Shown: positions 31,860 through 40,550 of the stretch, one piece after another
Layout: the number at the start of each line of letters is the position of its first letter
How positions within the stretch are numbered: position 1 is the first letter of the stretch
Assembly: GCF_027912495.1 (NCBI RefSeq)
Contig: NZ_CP115463.1
Location: 1,449,501 to 1,513,500, forward strand
Direction: 5' to 3'
From: Caulobacter sp. NIBR1757
GTDB taxonomy: Bacteria; Pseudomonadota; Alphaproteobacteria; Caulobacterales; Caulobacteraceae
Length of the DNA stretch: 64,000 nt
Program-made: the position numbers and the translations under genes
Notes under the pieces: model-generated
Database searches by the model: none
What the model was told of the DNA's origin: nothing
Seen by the model: the letters and a program-made list of their open reading frames with translations, nothing else

Positions 31860-32807
31860 ATGATCAAGAACCGCATCACCGAAATGCTCGGGGTCCAGTA
31901 CCCCATCGTCCAGGCCCCGATGGGCTGGATCGCCCGCAGCCAGCTGGCCTCGGCCGTGTCGAACGCCGGCGCCATGGGCATCATCGAGACCTCGTCCGGC
32001 CAGCTCGACGAGGTGCGGGCCGAGATCGGCAAGATGCGTCAGCTGACCGACAAGCCGTTCGGGGTGAACGTCGCCCAGGCCTTCGTGCGCGACCCCGACA
32101 TCGTCCAGTTCGTCATCGACCAGGGGGTGAAGTTCGTCTCCACCTCGGCCGGCGACCCGGCCAAATACTGCGGCCAGCTGAAGGCCGCCGGTCTGACCGT
32201 CTTCCATGTGGTGCCGTCGCTCGGCGCGGCGCTGAAGGCCATCGAGGCCGGGGTCGACGGGCTGATCGTCGAGGGCGGCGAGGGCGGCGGCTTCAAGAAC
32301 CCGCGCGACGTGGCGACCATGGTGCTGCTGCCGCTGGTCTGTTCGAAGGTCGATGTGCCGATCATCGCCGCCGGCGGCATCACCGATGGCCGCACCATGG
32401 CGGCCGCCTTCGCCCTCGGGGCCGAGGGCGTCCAGATGGGCACCCGCATGGTCTCGGCCGCCGAGTCGCCGGTGCACGAGAACTGGAAGACCGCCATCGT
32501 CGAAGCCAAGGAGACCGACACCGTCTTCCTCAACCGCTTCGGCCCCGGCCCGGCGTTGCGGGCCCTGCGCACGGCCAAGACCACCGAATACGAAAAGGCC
32601 TCGCCGGAAGGCGGCGTCATGGCCGAGTTCGCCAACGCCCTGAAGCTCTACTTCGGCGGCGACATGGAGGCCTCGATCGCCCTGTCCGGCCAGGTGGCGG
32701 GGCGGATCGACAGCGTCCGGCCAGTGGCGGACATCATCCGCGACACCGTGCGTGAGTTCGAGGAAGTCACCGCCGATCTGGGCAGGCGCTACGGAGTCAC
32801 CTGCTAG
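31860..32807 (+). CDS. Nitronate monooxygenase / 2-nitropropane dioxygenase family FMN enzyme
   Basis: 315 residues; ATG at 31860, 12 bp after the FGE stop with GAGAGGGAAA as ribosome-binding site. The TIM-barrel FMN fold is marked by YPIVQAPMGWIA, SNAGAMGIIE, GVNVAQ, VEGGEGGGF, IIAAGGITDGRTMAAAFALGAEGVQMGTR. Family members oxidise nitronates or act as related flavin oxidases. It closes the operon that starts with the haloalkane dehalogenase; a palindromic repeat follows. Confidence 0.88.
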   Translation: MIKNRITEMLGVQYPIVQAPMGWIARSQLASAVSNAGAMGIIETSSGQLDEVRAEIGKMRQLTDKPFGVNVAQAFVRDPDIVQFVIDQGVKFVSTSAGDPAKYCGQLKAAGLTVFHVVPSLGAALKAIEAGVDGLIVEGGEGGGFKNPRDVATMVLLPLVCSKVDVPIIAAGGITDGRTMAAAFALGAEGVQMGTRMVSAAESPVHENWKTAIVEAKETDTVFLNRFGPGPALRALRTAKTTEYEKASPEGGVMAEFANALKLYFGGDMEASIALSGQVAGRIDSVRPVADIIRDTVREFEEVTADLGRRYGVTC

Positions 32808-32810
32808 ATC

Positions 32811-32940
32811 TGTCATCCCGGAAGCCGCGCAGCGGCTATCCGGGACCCAGGGAGGGCAGGGGCGCCGGCCGCGCAGATTCGACATTCGGGGCCGCGGCCC
32901 CTGGGTCCCGGCTCTTCGCTTCGCTACGGCCGGGATGACG
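32811..32940. repeat. Dispersed palindromic repeat, family A copy 2
   Basis: 130 bp with ends CTGTCATCCCGG / CCGGGATGACG and inner arms TCCGGGACCCAGGG / CCCCTGGGTCCCGG, related to 1428-1560. It separates the NMO gene from the methyltransferase and may end NMO transcription. Confidence 0.75.
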
Positions 32941-32957
32941 GGTAGAGGAGGCGGGCG

Positions 32958-33752
32958 ATGCTGATCCCCATCACCGACCCCGCCGACCCCCGCGTCGAGC
33001 CCTACCGCGACATCCGTGAGCGCGACCTCGTCGGCCGGCAGGGCCTGTTCGTGGCCGAGGGGGAGGTGGTGCTGAACCTGCTGGCGCGGTCCAGCCGGTT
33101 CGAGGCGGTGTCGGTGCTGATCGACCCCCGCCGCCAGGACAAGCTGGCGCAAACCCTTGATCTCCTTTCAGAAACCACGCCGGTCTACCTCGCCGACCAG
33201 GCCGTGCTCGACGCCATTGCCGGCTTCCACCTGCACCGGGGCATCCTCGCCATCGGCCGCAGGCGGGACCCGCCGTCGGCCACGGACCTGCTCGCCACCC
33301 TGCCCGAGCGGGCCCTCGTCCTTGCCCTCGTCGGCATCGCCAACCACGACAACATGGGCGGGCTGTTCCGCAACGCCGCCGCCTTCGGGGTCGATGCGGT
33401 GCTGCTCGATACCGACTGCTGCGACCCGCTGTATCGCAAGGCTATCCGCGTTTCGGTCGGGGGCGTGCTGACCACGCCCTTCGCCTGGCTGGCTGAGGGC
33501 GAGGACCTGATCGCCCTGCTCGGCCAGGCGAATCTGCAGCCCATCGCCCTCAGCCCGGCCGGCCAGACGGTCCTGGCCCGCCTGCCGGTTCCGCCCCGCG
33601 CCGCCCTGCTGGCCGGGGCCGAGGGGCCTGGGCTGCCGGACGCCGTCCTCGCGCGCTGCACGACCGTCAGCATCCCGATGGCCGCCGGGTTCGATTCCCT
33701 CAATGTCGCCACCAGCGTCGGCATCGCCCTGCACCATCTGCGCAACGGCTAG
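32958..33752 (+). CDS. TrmH/SpoU family RNA 2'-O-methyltransferase
   Basis: 264 residues. An N-terminal substrate-binding part ([21 protein letters not shown]) precedes the SPOUT knot with its three motifs: [24 protein letters not shown] (motif 1), [12 protein letters not shown] (motif 2) and [23 protein letters not shown] (motif 3). It transfers a methyl group from SAM to a ribose 2'-OH in rRNA or tRNA; the target nucleotide cannot be told from sequence. Confidence 0.9.
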   Translation: MLIPITDPADPRVEPYRDIRERDLVGRQGLFVAEGEVVLNLLARSSRFEAVSVLIDPRRQDKLAQTLDLLSETTPVYLADQAVLDAIAGFHLHRGILAIGRRRDPPSATDLLATLPERALVLALVGIANHDNMGGLFRNAAAFGVDAVLLDTDCCDPLYRKAIRVSVGGVLTTPFAWLAEGEDLIALLGQANLQPIALSPAGQTVLARLPVPPRAALLAGAEGPGLPDAVLARCTTVSIPMAAGFDSLNVATSVGIALHHLRNG

Positions 33753-33813
33753 GAACGTCCGCGCCGGCCCGCCGTTGGGATTGCCAGCAGCAACCCCCGG
33801 GCGGAGCGTCCCC

Positions 33814-35916
33814 ATGGCCGACAACAGCAGTTTCAAGACCGATCGCGGCGCCGGGGGGGAGACCCACCAGCATGTGCCCAAGAGCGCCGATCACCAGACC
33901 GCCGAGCACCTGACCACCAACCAGGGCATCCGCGTTTCCGACAACCAGAACCAGCTCAAGAGCGGCCCGCGCGGCCCGGTGCTGCTGGAAGACTTCGTCC
34001 TGCGGGAGAAGATCTTCCACTTCGACCATGAGCGAATCCCCGAGCGCATCGTCCACGCCCGCGGCTCGGCGGCGCATGGCTTCTTCGAGCTCTACGAGTC
34101 GCTCAGCGACATCACCAAGGCCGACCTCTTCCAGCGGGCCGGCGAGAAGACCCCGCTCTTCACCCGCTTCTCGACCGTGGCCGGCGGGGCCGGCTCGGTC
34201 GACACCCCGCGCGACGTGCGCGGCTTCGCGGTCAAGTTCTACACCCAGGAAGGCAACTGGGACCTGGTCGGCAACAACATCCCGGTCTTCTTCATCCAGG
34301 ACGCCATCAAGTTCCCCGACCTCGTCCACTCGGTGAAGATGGAGGCCGATCGCGGCTTCCCGCAGGCGGCCAGCGCCCATGACACCTTCTGGGACTTCAT
34401 CAGCCTGATGCCGGAATCGACCCACATGATCATGTGGGCGATGTCGGACCGCACCATTCCTCGCTCCCTGCGCACCATCGAGGGGTTCGGCGTCCACACC
34501 TTCCGGCTGGTCAACGCCAAGGGCGTCTCCACCTTCGTCAAGTTTCACTGGAAGCCCAAGCAGGGCCTGCAGTCGACCATCTGGGACGAGGCGGTGAAGA
34601 TCGCCGGCGCCGACCCGGACTTCCACCGCCGCGACCTGTTCGAGGCCATCACCTCGGGCGACTTCCCCGAGTGGGAACTGGGCATCCAGGCCTTCGACCA
34701 GGCCTTCGCCGACAGCCTGCCCTTCGACGTGCTCGATCCGACCAAGTTCATCCCCGAGGAGCTGCTGCCGGTCCGCCCGATCGGCCGCATGGTGCTGGAC
34801 CGCTGGCCGGACAACTTCTTCGCCGAGACCGAGCAGGTCGCCTACTGCCCGGCCAACATCGTGCCGGGCGTCGACTTCACCAACGACCCGCTGCTGCAGG
34901 GCCGGCTGTTCAGCTATCTCGACACCCAGCACAGCCGGCTGGGCACCTCGAACTTCCACCAGATCCCGATCAACGCGCCCAAATGCCCGGTGATGAACTT
35001 CCAGCGCGACGGTCACATGCAGATGACCCAGCCCAAGGGCCGCGCCAACTACGAGCCCAACTCCCTGTCCGACCAAGGCGAGATCGGCGGGCCGCGCGAA
35101 TGCCCGGTCACCGGTTTCGAGACCTTCCCGAGCGCCGATGACGCCAGCGAGCAGGGCGACAAGCTGCGGATCCGCCCGGAAAGCTTCGCCGACCACTACA
35201 GCCAGGCGCGGCTGTTCTTCCGCTCCCTCGACGCCCCGGAGCAGGCCCACCTGGCCTCGGCCCTGGTGTTCGAGCTTTCCAAGGTCGAGATCGCCGCCAT
35301 CCGTACGCGGATGCTCGGCAACCTGGTCAACGTCGATCCGGACCTGGCCAAGCGGGTTGCCGACGGCCTCAACATGCCGCTGCCCAAGGCCAGCCCGACC
35401 GCCGCCCCGGTGCTGGACATGGACCTGTCGCCGGCCCTGCGGATCATCAGCGGGCCGCTCGACCTGGACACCCTCAAGGGCCGCAAGGTCGGGGTGCTGA
35501 TCGCCGACGGCTCCGACGCCGCCGAGGTCACGGCGGTGACCACGGCAGTCGCCAAGGCCGGCGGCAAGGCGATGATCATCGCCCCCAGGATCGGCGGCGC
35601 GAAACTCTCCGACGGCACGCTGCTGCCGGCCGACGGCCAGCTGGCCGGCACGCCCTCGGTGATGGTGGACGCCATCGCCGTGGTGCTGTCGGAAGACGGC
35701 TGCGCGATGCTGCTCAAGGAGGCGGCGGCCGTGCAGTTCGTCATGGACGCCTTCGGCCACCTCAAGGCCATCGGCCATTCGGCGGCTGCCAAACCCCTGC
35801 TGGACAAGGCCGGGGTGGAGCCGGACGAGGGCGTCACCGATCTGGGCGCCGACTTCATCGCCGCCGGCGGCAAGCGGTTCTGGGACCGCGAGCCGGGCGT
35901 CCGCACCCTGGCCTGA
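33814..35916 (+). CDS. katE: Large-subunit (clade 2) monofunctional catalase, KatE/HPII type
   Basis: 700 residues from the ATG at 33814. Catalytic H81 ([13 protein letters not shown]) and N154 ([11 protein letters not shown]), and proximal heme ligand Y368 ([14 protein letters not shown]) are in place. A C-terminal flavodoxin/GATase1-like domain (about 550-700, [17 protein letters not shown]) is what distinguishes the large clade from small catalases. The N terminus is a long hydrophilic arm without signal peptide. It destroys hydrogen peroxide in the cytosol. A DUF1328-like small membrane protein follows 49 bp downstream. Confidence 0.95.
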   Translation: MADNSSFKTDRGAGGETHQHVPKSADHQTAEHLTTNQGIRVSDNQNQLKSGPRGPVLLEDFVLREKIFHFDHERIPERIVHARGSAAHGFFELYESLSDITKADLFQRAGEKTPLFTRFSTVAGGAGSVDTPRDVRGFAVKFYTQEGNWDLVGNNIPVFFIQDAIKFPDLVHSVKMEADRGFPQAASAHDTFWDFISLMPESTHMIMWAMSDRTIPRSLRTIEGFGVHTFRLVNAKGVSTFVKFHWKPKQGLQSTIWDEAVKIAGADPDFHRRDLFEAITSGDFPEWELGIQAFDQAFADSLPFDVLDPTKFIPEELLPVRPIGRMVLDRWPDNFFAETEQVAYCPANIVPGVDFTNDPLLQGRLFSYLDTQHSRLGTSNFHQIPINAPKCPVMNFQRDGHMQMTQPKGRANYEPNSLSDQGEIGGPRECPVTGFETFPSADDASEQGDKLRIRPESFADHYSQARLFFRSLDAPEQAHLASALVFELSKVEIAAIRTRMLGNLVNVDPDLAKRVADGLNMPLPKASPTAAPVLDMDLSPALRIISGPLDLDTLKGRKVGVLIADGSDAAEVTAVTTAVAKAGGKAMIIAPRIGGAKLSDGTLLPADGQLAGTPSVMVDAIAVVLSEDGCAMLLKEAAAVQFVMDAFGHLKAIGHSAAAKPLLDKAGVEPDEGVTDLGADFIAAGGKRFWDREPGVRTLA

Positions 35917-35965
35917 TCCTTGCGCGGCGGTCGGAACCGATGGCTCCGACCGCCGTTAGCGCAGG

Positions 35966-36133
35966 ATGCTGAAACTCGCCGGTGTCTTCCTCTTCGTCAT
36001 GATCATCGCGGGCATCCTGGGCTTCGTCGTCGACGTCGCCGGGACCCTCGCCAAGGTCGCATTCTTCATCTGCCTGATCGGCTTCGCCGTGACGGTCGTC
36101 ATGAAATGGCTGGGCCAGAAGAAGACAGGGTAG
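35966..36133 (+). CDS. DUF1328-like small membrane protein, 55 residues
   Basis: ATG at 35966 with GCAGG just upstream; TAG at 36131-36133. Two hydrophobic helices separated by a short turn (MLKLAGVFLFVMIIAGILGF and then VAFFICLIGFAVTVVM) followed by a basic end KWLGQKKTG give the shape of the YtjA/DUF1328 family, which is often stress-induced. It follows the catalase and could share its transcript. Family match is by eye. Confidence 0.65.
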   Translation: MLKLAGVFLFVMIIAGILGFVVDVAGTLAKVAFFICLIGFAVTVVMKWLGQKKTG

Positions 36134-36218
36134 TTCGACGACGCCAGTATAGCACTTGGCGACCGAAAATTAAATCAGCGAAATCAACACACTAAGTCCT
36201 ATCTGGGTGTCTGCCCGG

Positions 36219-36240
36219 AACCGCCTTTTGGGCGGCTTTT
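36219..36240 (+). terminator. Rho-independent terminator
   Basis: CCGCC-TTTTG-GGCGG followed by CTTTT, about 88 bp after the DUF1328-like gene. Confidence 0.55.
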
Positions 36241-36322
36241 GTCATACCGGAAGACCACCCCGAACCCACCTTGGAACCACCGTAACTTGGTGGGTTGCGT
36301 CCATTGCCCAGGATGGGGCGAC

Positions 36323-36346
36323 ATGAATATGTCTAGACATATTCAT
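36323..36346. promoter_or_regulatory. Perfect 24-bp AT-rich palindrome
   Basis: Half-site ATGAATATGTCT followed directly by its exact inverse (centre CTAG). It lies 13 bp beyond the stop codon of the DUF6702-like gene, away from any recognised start. It is too AT-rich for a typical terminator here and looks like a regulator-binding or recombination site. Confidence 0.5.
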
Positions 36347-36359
36347 CGTTTCGCCAGCC

Positions 36360-36851
36360 CTACTCGAACACCGCCGTCTGCGCGCCGACGCCCGGACGGA
36401 AGAGCAGGGTGCGGGTCACCTTGCCGAGGCGGACGTTGACCTGGAATTCCGGGATGTCGGCATCGACCTGCGGCAGCAGGTCGGCCTCGATGACCACGGA
36501 CGTCACTGGCGTCTTCATCCGGCCCTTGTAGACCAGGGTCAGGTCGTCGCCCTCGGCGTCCCGGCGCTCGTAGCGCAGGGTCTGGCCATCGACGGTGAAG
36601 TGGCTCCGCAGGTGGGCGACGAAGGCGTCCATGGCGGCGTCGTTGTCGAGGCTGGGCTGTTCGTCGGGAGCGAGGACGGCCAGGGCCGGTTCGGCGTCGT
36701 GGGCGGCCATGCGGTGGGTGACGGTGACCTCGCCGGTTGCCGCGTCGATGACCACCACCGACAGGGTGGCGTGGCCGCGATGGGCCAGCGCCGCGCCGCC
36801 GCCGGAAAGGGCCAGCAGCAGCGCGGCGAGGGTGATCCACAGGCGGCGCAT
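36360..36851 (-). CDS. Secreted DUF6702-like hypothetical protein
   Basis: 163 residues with a signal peptide (MRRLWITLAALLLALSGGGAA, cleaved after ALA at about 23) and a beta-rich body: HRGHATLSVVVIDAATGEVTVTHRMAAHD, LRSHFTVDG, VIEADLLPQ. The H-rich start of the mature part and VTHRMAAHDAE resemble DUF6702 proteins. It lies 3 bp after the stop of the M1 peptidase gene and is surely co-transcribed with it. Function unknown; periplasmic. Confidence 0.78.
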   Translation of the reverse strand: MRRLWITLAALLLALSGGGAALAHRGHATLSVVVIDAATGEVTVTHRMAAHDAEPALAVLAPDEQPSLDNDAAMDAFVAHLRSHFTVDGQTLRYERRDAEGDDLTLVYKGRMKTPVTSVVIEADLLPQVDADIPEFQVNVRLGKVTRTLLFRPGVGAQTAVFE

Positions 36852-36854
36852 CGC

Positions 36855-39233
36855 CTAGTCCTTCTTCGGGGCCGGTTTGGTGGCCAGGCCGTCGGGGGTC
36901 ACCTGCAGGCCCATGTCCTTCATGCGGTTGTTCTCCGGATCGTCGGAGGCCGGCTTGAAGGTCAGCGGGGTGATGGCGCGCGGGAAGGCGTTGTTGGCGA
37001 GATCGGCGTCGGCCGTCTCCCAGTTCGGATCGATCAGGGCGCTCTTGAGGGTCTTCGGCGTCACGAACTGCCAGGTCACCTGGCGGCTGTTCTTGCGCCA
37101 GACCTCGGCCGGGATGCGCACGGTCTGGGTCGTGCCGTCGGTGAAGTCCATCTTCAGGATCACCGGCATGACCAGGCCGCCGAGGTTGCTGAAGGTGAAA
37201 TGGTAGAAGTTGTCGGTGACCCTCACGGCCTCCAGCTCTTCCGGGCTCAGCCTGGCGAGGGCCTCGCGGCTCTTCTTGCGGTCGGCCTCGGTGACGGTGA
37301 ACTCGGTGGTGCTGTCGTAGAGATCCCGCACCTTCGGATCGAGCTCGACCACGGTCGGATCGGTGTTGCGCAGGTTGGTCAGGCCGATCGGGTCCTGCTT
37401 GGCGCGCTCTTCCTTCAGGGCCTTCTCGCGGACCGGATCGAGGGTGTCGACCCGGGCCTGGACGATCTTGTCGAGCGAGATGTCGACGTGGTCGGTCGAG
37501 TAGAACCAGCCGCGCCAGAACCAGTCGAGATCGACGCCGGAGGCCTCCTCCATGGTGCGGAAGAAGTCGTAGGGGGTCGGGCGCTTGAAGCGCCAGCGGC
37601 GGGCGTATTCCTTGAAGCTGTAGTCGAACAACTCGCGGCCCAGCACCGTCTCCCGCAGGATGACCAGGGCGGCGGCCGGCTTGCCATAGCTGTTGGAGCC
37701 GAACTGCAGCAGGCTGTCGGACTGCACCATGATCGGCACCTGGTCCTTGCTGACCATGTATTCGACGATGCTGCGCGGCTCGCCCCGGCGGGCCGGGAAC
37801 TTCTCGTCCCAGCGCTGCTGGGCTTGGAACTGGAGGAAGGTGTTGAGGCCCTCGTCCATCCAGGTCCACTGGCGCTCGTCGCTGTTGACGATCATCGGGA
37901 ACCAGCTGTGGCCGACCTCGTGGATGACCACGCCGATCAGGCCGTACTTGGCGCGGTCGGTGTAGGTCAGGGCCCCCGTTTTCTTGTCCTTGATCGGCCG
38001 CGGACCGTTGAAGGTGATCATCGGGTATTCCATCCCGCCGACCGGGCCGTTGACCGATTGGGCCGTGGGATAGGGATAGGGGAAGGCGAACTCGCCATAG
38101 ACCTTGATGGTATGGGCGATGGCCTTGGTCGAATAGGCGTCCCACAGGGGGCGGGCTTCCTTGGGATAGAAACTCATGGCCATGACCAGCGGCTGGTCGG
38201 CGAAGTCCTGCTTCACCCCGACGGCGTCCCAGATGAACTTGCGGCTGGAGGCGAAGGCGAAGTCGCGGACGTTGTCGGCCTTGAAGCGCCAGGTCCTGGT
38301 GGCGGTCGCCTTGCCCTTTTCGGCGGCGGCGGCCTCGGCAGGGGTGACGATGTAGAGGGGTTCGGCGGCGGTCCTGGCCTTCTCGAGCCGGGCCTGCTGA
38401 GCGGCGGTCAGGACTTCGCCGGGGTTCTGCAGTTCTCCGGTCGAGGAGACGACGTGGTCGGCGGGGACGGTCAGGCTGACGTCGTAGTCTCCGAACTCGA
38501 GGGTGAACTCGCCGCCGCCGAGGAAGGCCTTGTTGTGCCAGCCCTCGTAGTCCGAATAGACGGCCAGGCGCGGAAACCACTGGGAGCCGAGGAACAGGCA
38601 GTTGCCGTCCTCGTCGGGCTTGGTGAAGCACTCGTAGCCGCCACGGCCGCCGATCACCCGCGTCTCGATCAGGGCCACGGTCCAGTCCATGGCGAAGGTG
38701 AAGCTCTGGCCGCTCTTGAGGGGCGTCGGCAGCTCGATGCGCATCAGGCTGTCGACGACGGTGAACGTCAGCGGCGTGCCGTCGGCGGCGGTGATCTTCA
38801 GGTTGCTGAAACCGCCTTCCCAGGTCTGGAAGCGCTTGGCCCGGCGAATGGCGTCGTAGGACATCGTGCCCGTGCCGGACACCGTGGCGGAGAGTTCGGA
38901 GAGGCTGTCGCGCTTGAAGCGGTTCTGGTCGAGCAGCAGCCAGATGTAGCGCATCTCGTCCGGCGAATTGTTGGCGTAGGTCACCGTGCCCGAGCCACGG
39001 ATCGACCGGCCCGGCTCGTCGAGGGTGGCGGCCAGTTTGTAGTCCACCTTCTGCTGCCAGTAGCGGTAGCCCGGCGCGCCGGCGGCGTTGCGATAGTCGG
39101 TGGGGGTCGGCCAGTCCTCGCCTTCCAGCTGGCGGAACTTGTCCTCGAACGGCGCCTTGGTCTGGCGCAGGGGATCGGCATGGGCCGCGCCGGCGAAGGC
39201 CAGCAGACCGAGAACGAGCAGGATGAGACGCAA
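36855..39233 (-). CDS. M1 family metallopeptidase (aminopeptidase N-like), exported
   Basis: 792 residues with a TTG start at 39233, chosen because it gives a clean signal peptide (LRLILLVLGLLAFAGAAHA) and AGGGA stands about 9 bases upstream; no ATG fits. Zinc site H438-E-x-x-H442 plus E461 (HEVGHSWFP...WTWMDEG) is the gluzincin M1 pattern, and GGMEYPM replaces the GxMEN exopeptidase motif. A C-terminal extension of about 200 residues follows. It is likely a periplasmic or outer-membrane peptidase. The DUF6702-like gene follows 3 bp downstream. Confidence 0.9.
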   Translation of the reverse strand: MRLILLVLGLLAFAGAAHADPLRQTKAPFEDKFRQLEGEDWPTPTDYRNAAGAPGYRYWQQKVDYKLAATLDEPGRSIRGSGTVTYANNSPDEMRYIWLLLDQNRFKRDSLSELSATVSGTGTMSYDAIRRAKRFQTWEGGFSNLKITAADGTPLTFTVVDSLMRIELPTPLKSGQSFTFAMDWTVALIETRVIGGRGGYECFTKPDEDGNCLFLGSQWFPRLAVYSDYEGWHNKAFLGGGEFTLEFGDYDVSLTVPADHVVSSTGELQNPGEVLTAAQQARLEKARTAAEPLYIVTPAEAAAAEKGKATATRTWRFKADNVRDFAFASSRKFIWDAVGVKQDFADQPLVMAMSFYPKEARPLWDAYSTKAIAHTIKVYGEFAFPYPYPTAQSVNGPVGGMEYPMITFNGPRPIKDKKTGALTYTDRAKYGLIGVVIHEVGHSWFPMIVNSDERQWTWMDEGLNTFLQFQAQQRWDEKFPARRGEPRSIVEYMVSKDQVPIMVQSDSLLQFGSNSYGKPAAALVILRETVLGRELFDYSFKEYARRWRFKRPTPYDFFRTMEEASGVDLDWFWRGWFYSTDHVDISLDKIVQARVDTLDPVREKALKEERAKQDPIGLTNLRNTDPTVVELDPKVRDLYDSTTEFTVTEADRKKSREALARLSPEELEAVRVTDNFYHFTFSNLGGLVMPVILKMDFTDGTTQTVRIPAEVWRKNSRQVTWQFVTPKTLKSALIDPNWETADADLANNAFPRAITPLTFKPASDDPENNRMKDMGLQVTPDGLATKPAPKKD

Positions 39234-39330
39234 TGGATTGATCCCTGAACAGACAAGCCCGAGGTCAGTTCTAGGGGGGAGGGGGCAGGCTGTCCCCGGC
39301 TGGGCGCCGGATGACAGAAGTTTAATGCAG

Positions 39331-39354
39331 AAAAGGCGGCCCCTTGGGACCGCC
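39331..39354 (-). terminator. Rho-independent terminator on the minus strand
   Basis: On the minus strand GGCGGTCCC-AA-GGGGCCGCC is followed by TTTTCTG: a 9-bp stem (one G-U pair) with a T run. It ends the candidate RNA gene. Confidence 0.7.
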
Positions 39355-39556
39355 TTCGCCGCCTCTGATGATCCGCGCGGGACGCAATGTCCCGGAGGCG
39401 CCGCGGAGGGCCCCACGCCCCGGCGACCACGAGGTGGCCGCCGTTCACAGGCACTATCGGCCCGAAAACCGGCCGACTCAACCGAAGGGGACGTCGTAGC
39501 GGCCGATTTGGGGTGGTGTGTGGTATCGCCACAACGAGGCGCGAGGCGGGCGAGGT
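39331..39556 (-). ncRNA. ssrS: Structured small RNA, 6S RNA candidate
   Basis: On the minus strand a 5' arm CCTCGCCCGCCTC (39555-39543) pairs with a 3' arm GAGGCGGCGAAGG (39365-39353), closing about 200 nt of fold-prone sequence that includes GTGGCGATACCAC, GTCGGCCGGTTTTCGGGCCGAT and GGCGGCCACCTCGTGGTCGCC hairpins and a CCCTCCGCGG segment similar to the CGCTCCGCGG of E. coli 6S RNA. A clear terminator follows. Long closing stem, size and terminator fit 6S RNA, the RNA polymerase holoenzyme regulator. The 5' end is not defined; another structured RNA is possible. Confidence 0.45.
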
Positions 39557-39753
39557 CAGCGAAAAAGCCCTATTGCCGCCCCAATCCGAGCAAGCGACGG
39601 CCACACCGCCCGATCACAGTGCCCATGTCGGCTGATCGGCCCCGGTCCGGATCCTGAACAGCCCCCCCAGCCCCCCGCATCGGAAGCTGGTCGGCCGACA
39701 CCCTTCCCCCTCAAGTTTCAAATCATCCCGACTCCGGCGGACGTGCGCCGTGA

Positions 39754-39922
39754 GGCTCCCTTCTCCCCTGGTGGGAGAAGGTGGCGCGAAGCGCCGGATG
39801 AGGGGGCGCACCGGCTTGCGATATTGCCCGTCGCCAATTCCTCATCGCGGCTGAACGACCTGGGAGCCCCCTCATCCGTCGGCTTCGCCGACACCTTCTC
39901 CCGCGAGGGGAGAAGGGAGCCC
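39754..39922. repeat. Palindromic repeat, family D
   Basis: 169 bp with perfect 15-base terminal inverted repeats (GGCTCCCTTCTCCCC and its inverse). The interior has GGTGGCGCGAAGCGCCGGATGAGGGGG and CCCCCTCATCCGTCGGCTTCGCCGACACC arms. Only one copy is in the window. Confidence 0.75.
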
Positions 39923-40070
39923 AGAGGCGAACTCACACACGGCCGTTGATCCATTCATCTCCCTGAACGCCAGACAACGAACGTCTCAGGTTCGTTTCAG
40001 GGGTGAAATGTTGAAGTCCATCTCAGCGTTGTCACCCCGGCAGCGCGACCAAGCAGATGGAGAGTACCCC

Positions 40071-40466
40071 ATGAAAAAGATGCTGATGGCGGTCGCGGCT
40101 GTTGCGACCCTTGGAACCGCCGCGGCGGCGATGCCGGCCGCGGCTCAGCCCTACGGCGGCGGTGGCTACGGCGGCGGCTATGGCGGCTACGGCCACGGTG
40201 GCGGGATCGACGCCCGCCAGGACGAGATCCAGAACCGCATCGCCCGCGCCGAACGCAACGGCCGGCTCAATCACCGCGAAGCCCGCCGCCTGCGCGAGCA
40301 GCTGTGGGAGATCAAGCGGATCGAAGCGCGCTATCGCTACGACCGCCACCTGAGCCGCTGGGAACGGTCGGACCTCGACCAGCGCCTCGACCGGCTGGCC
40401 TGGCGGGTTCGCCAGGAGGTGCGGGATGACGACTACGGCCACGGCGGCCCCCGCCCGCGCTGGTAG
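40071..40466 (+). CDS. Small secreted protein with Gly/Tyr-rich segment
   Basis: 131 residues from the ATG at 40071. The signal peptide (MKKMLMAVAAVATLGTAAAAMPAAAQ) is followed by a low-complexity PYGGGGYGGGYGGYGHGGG stretch (27-45) and then a charged helical domain (48-131) with DEIQNRIARAERNGRLNHRE, ARRLREQLWEIKRIEARYRYD. Proteins of this type are common in Caulobacterales; their role is unknown. A strong terminator follows. Confidence 0.78.
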   Translation: MKKMLMAVAAVATLGTAAAAMPAAAQPYGGGGYGGGYGGYGHGGGIDARQDEIQNRIARAERNGRLNHREARRLREQLWEIKRIEARYRYDRHLSRWERSDLDQRLDRLAWRVRQEVRDDDYGHGGPRPRW

Positions 40467-40519
40467 TCACCACAGATGGGCCGCCGTCAGCCCTGATGAC
40501 GGCTCCTGATGACATGACT

Positions 40520-40550
40520 TGGCCCCGGGGTTCGCCCCGGGGTCACTTTT
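40520..40550. terminator. Bidirectional hairpin terminator
   Basis: TGG-CCCCGGGG-TTCG-CCCCGGGG-TCA, 11-bp stem with tetraloop, followed by CTTTTT on the plus strand. It separates the secreted-protein gene from the convergent TetR gene, whose stop codon it overlaps. Confidence 0.8.

Larger units (their letters stand above)
36134..36359. other. AT-richer intergenic segment with terminator and long palindrome
   Basis: 226 bases clearly lower in GC than the rest. It contains the terminator at 36219-36240 and the 24-bp palindrome at 36323-36346. No gene is supported. Confidence 0.5.
39234..40070. other. 837-base gap holding a candidate RNA gene and a palindromic repeat
   Basis: Between the M1 peptidase start and the small secreted protein at 40071 I see a structured minus-strand transcript candidate (39331-39556), a family D repeat (39754-39922), and the promoter/leader of the 40071 gene. 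No protein gene is supported. Confidence 0.6.

Noticed and set aside
32752-32964. A 70-codon plus-strand frame between NMO and the methyltransferase
   Set aside because: It is read through the family A repeat, so it is repeat sequence rather than a gene.
36343-38631. A 762-codon minus-strand frame overlapping the M1 peptidase
   Set aside because: Out-of-frame shadow made of Arg/Pro/Gly; the peptidase frame has the zinc motif and signal peptide.
39387-39657. Short plus-strand frames (up to 82 codons) in the gap before 40071
   Set aside because: They run antisense through the structured RNA candidate, lack ribosome-binding sites and have no family resemblance.
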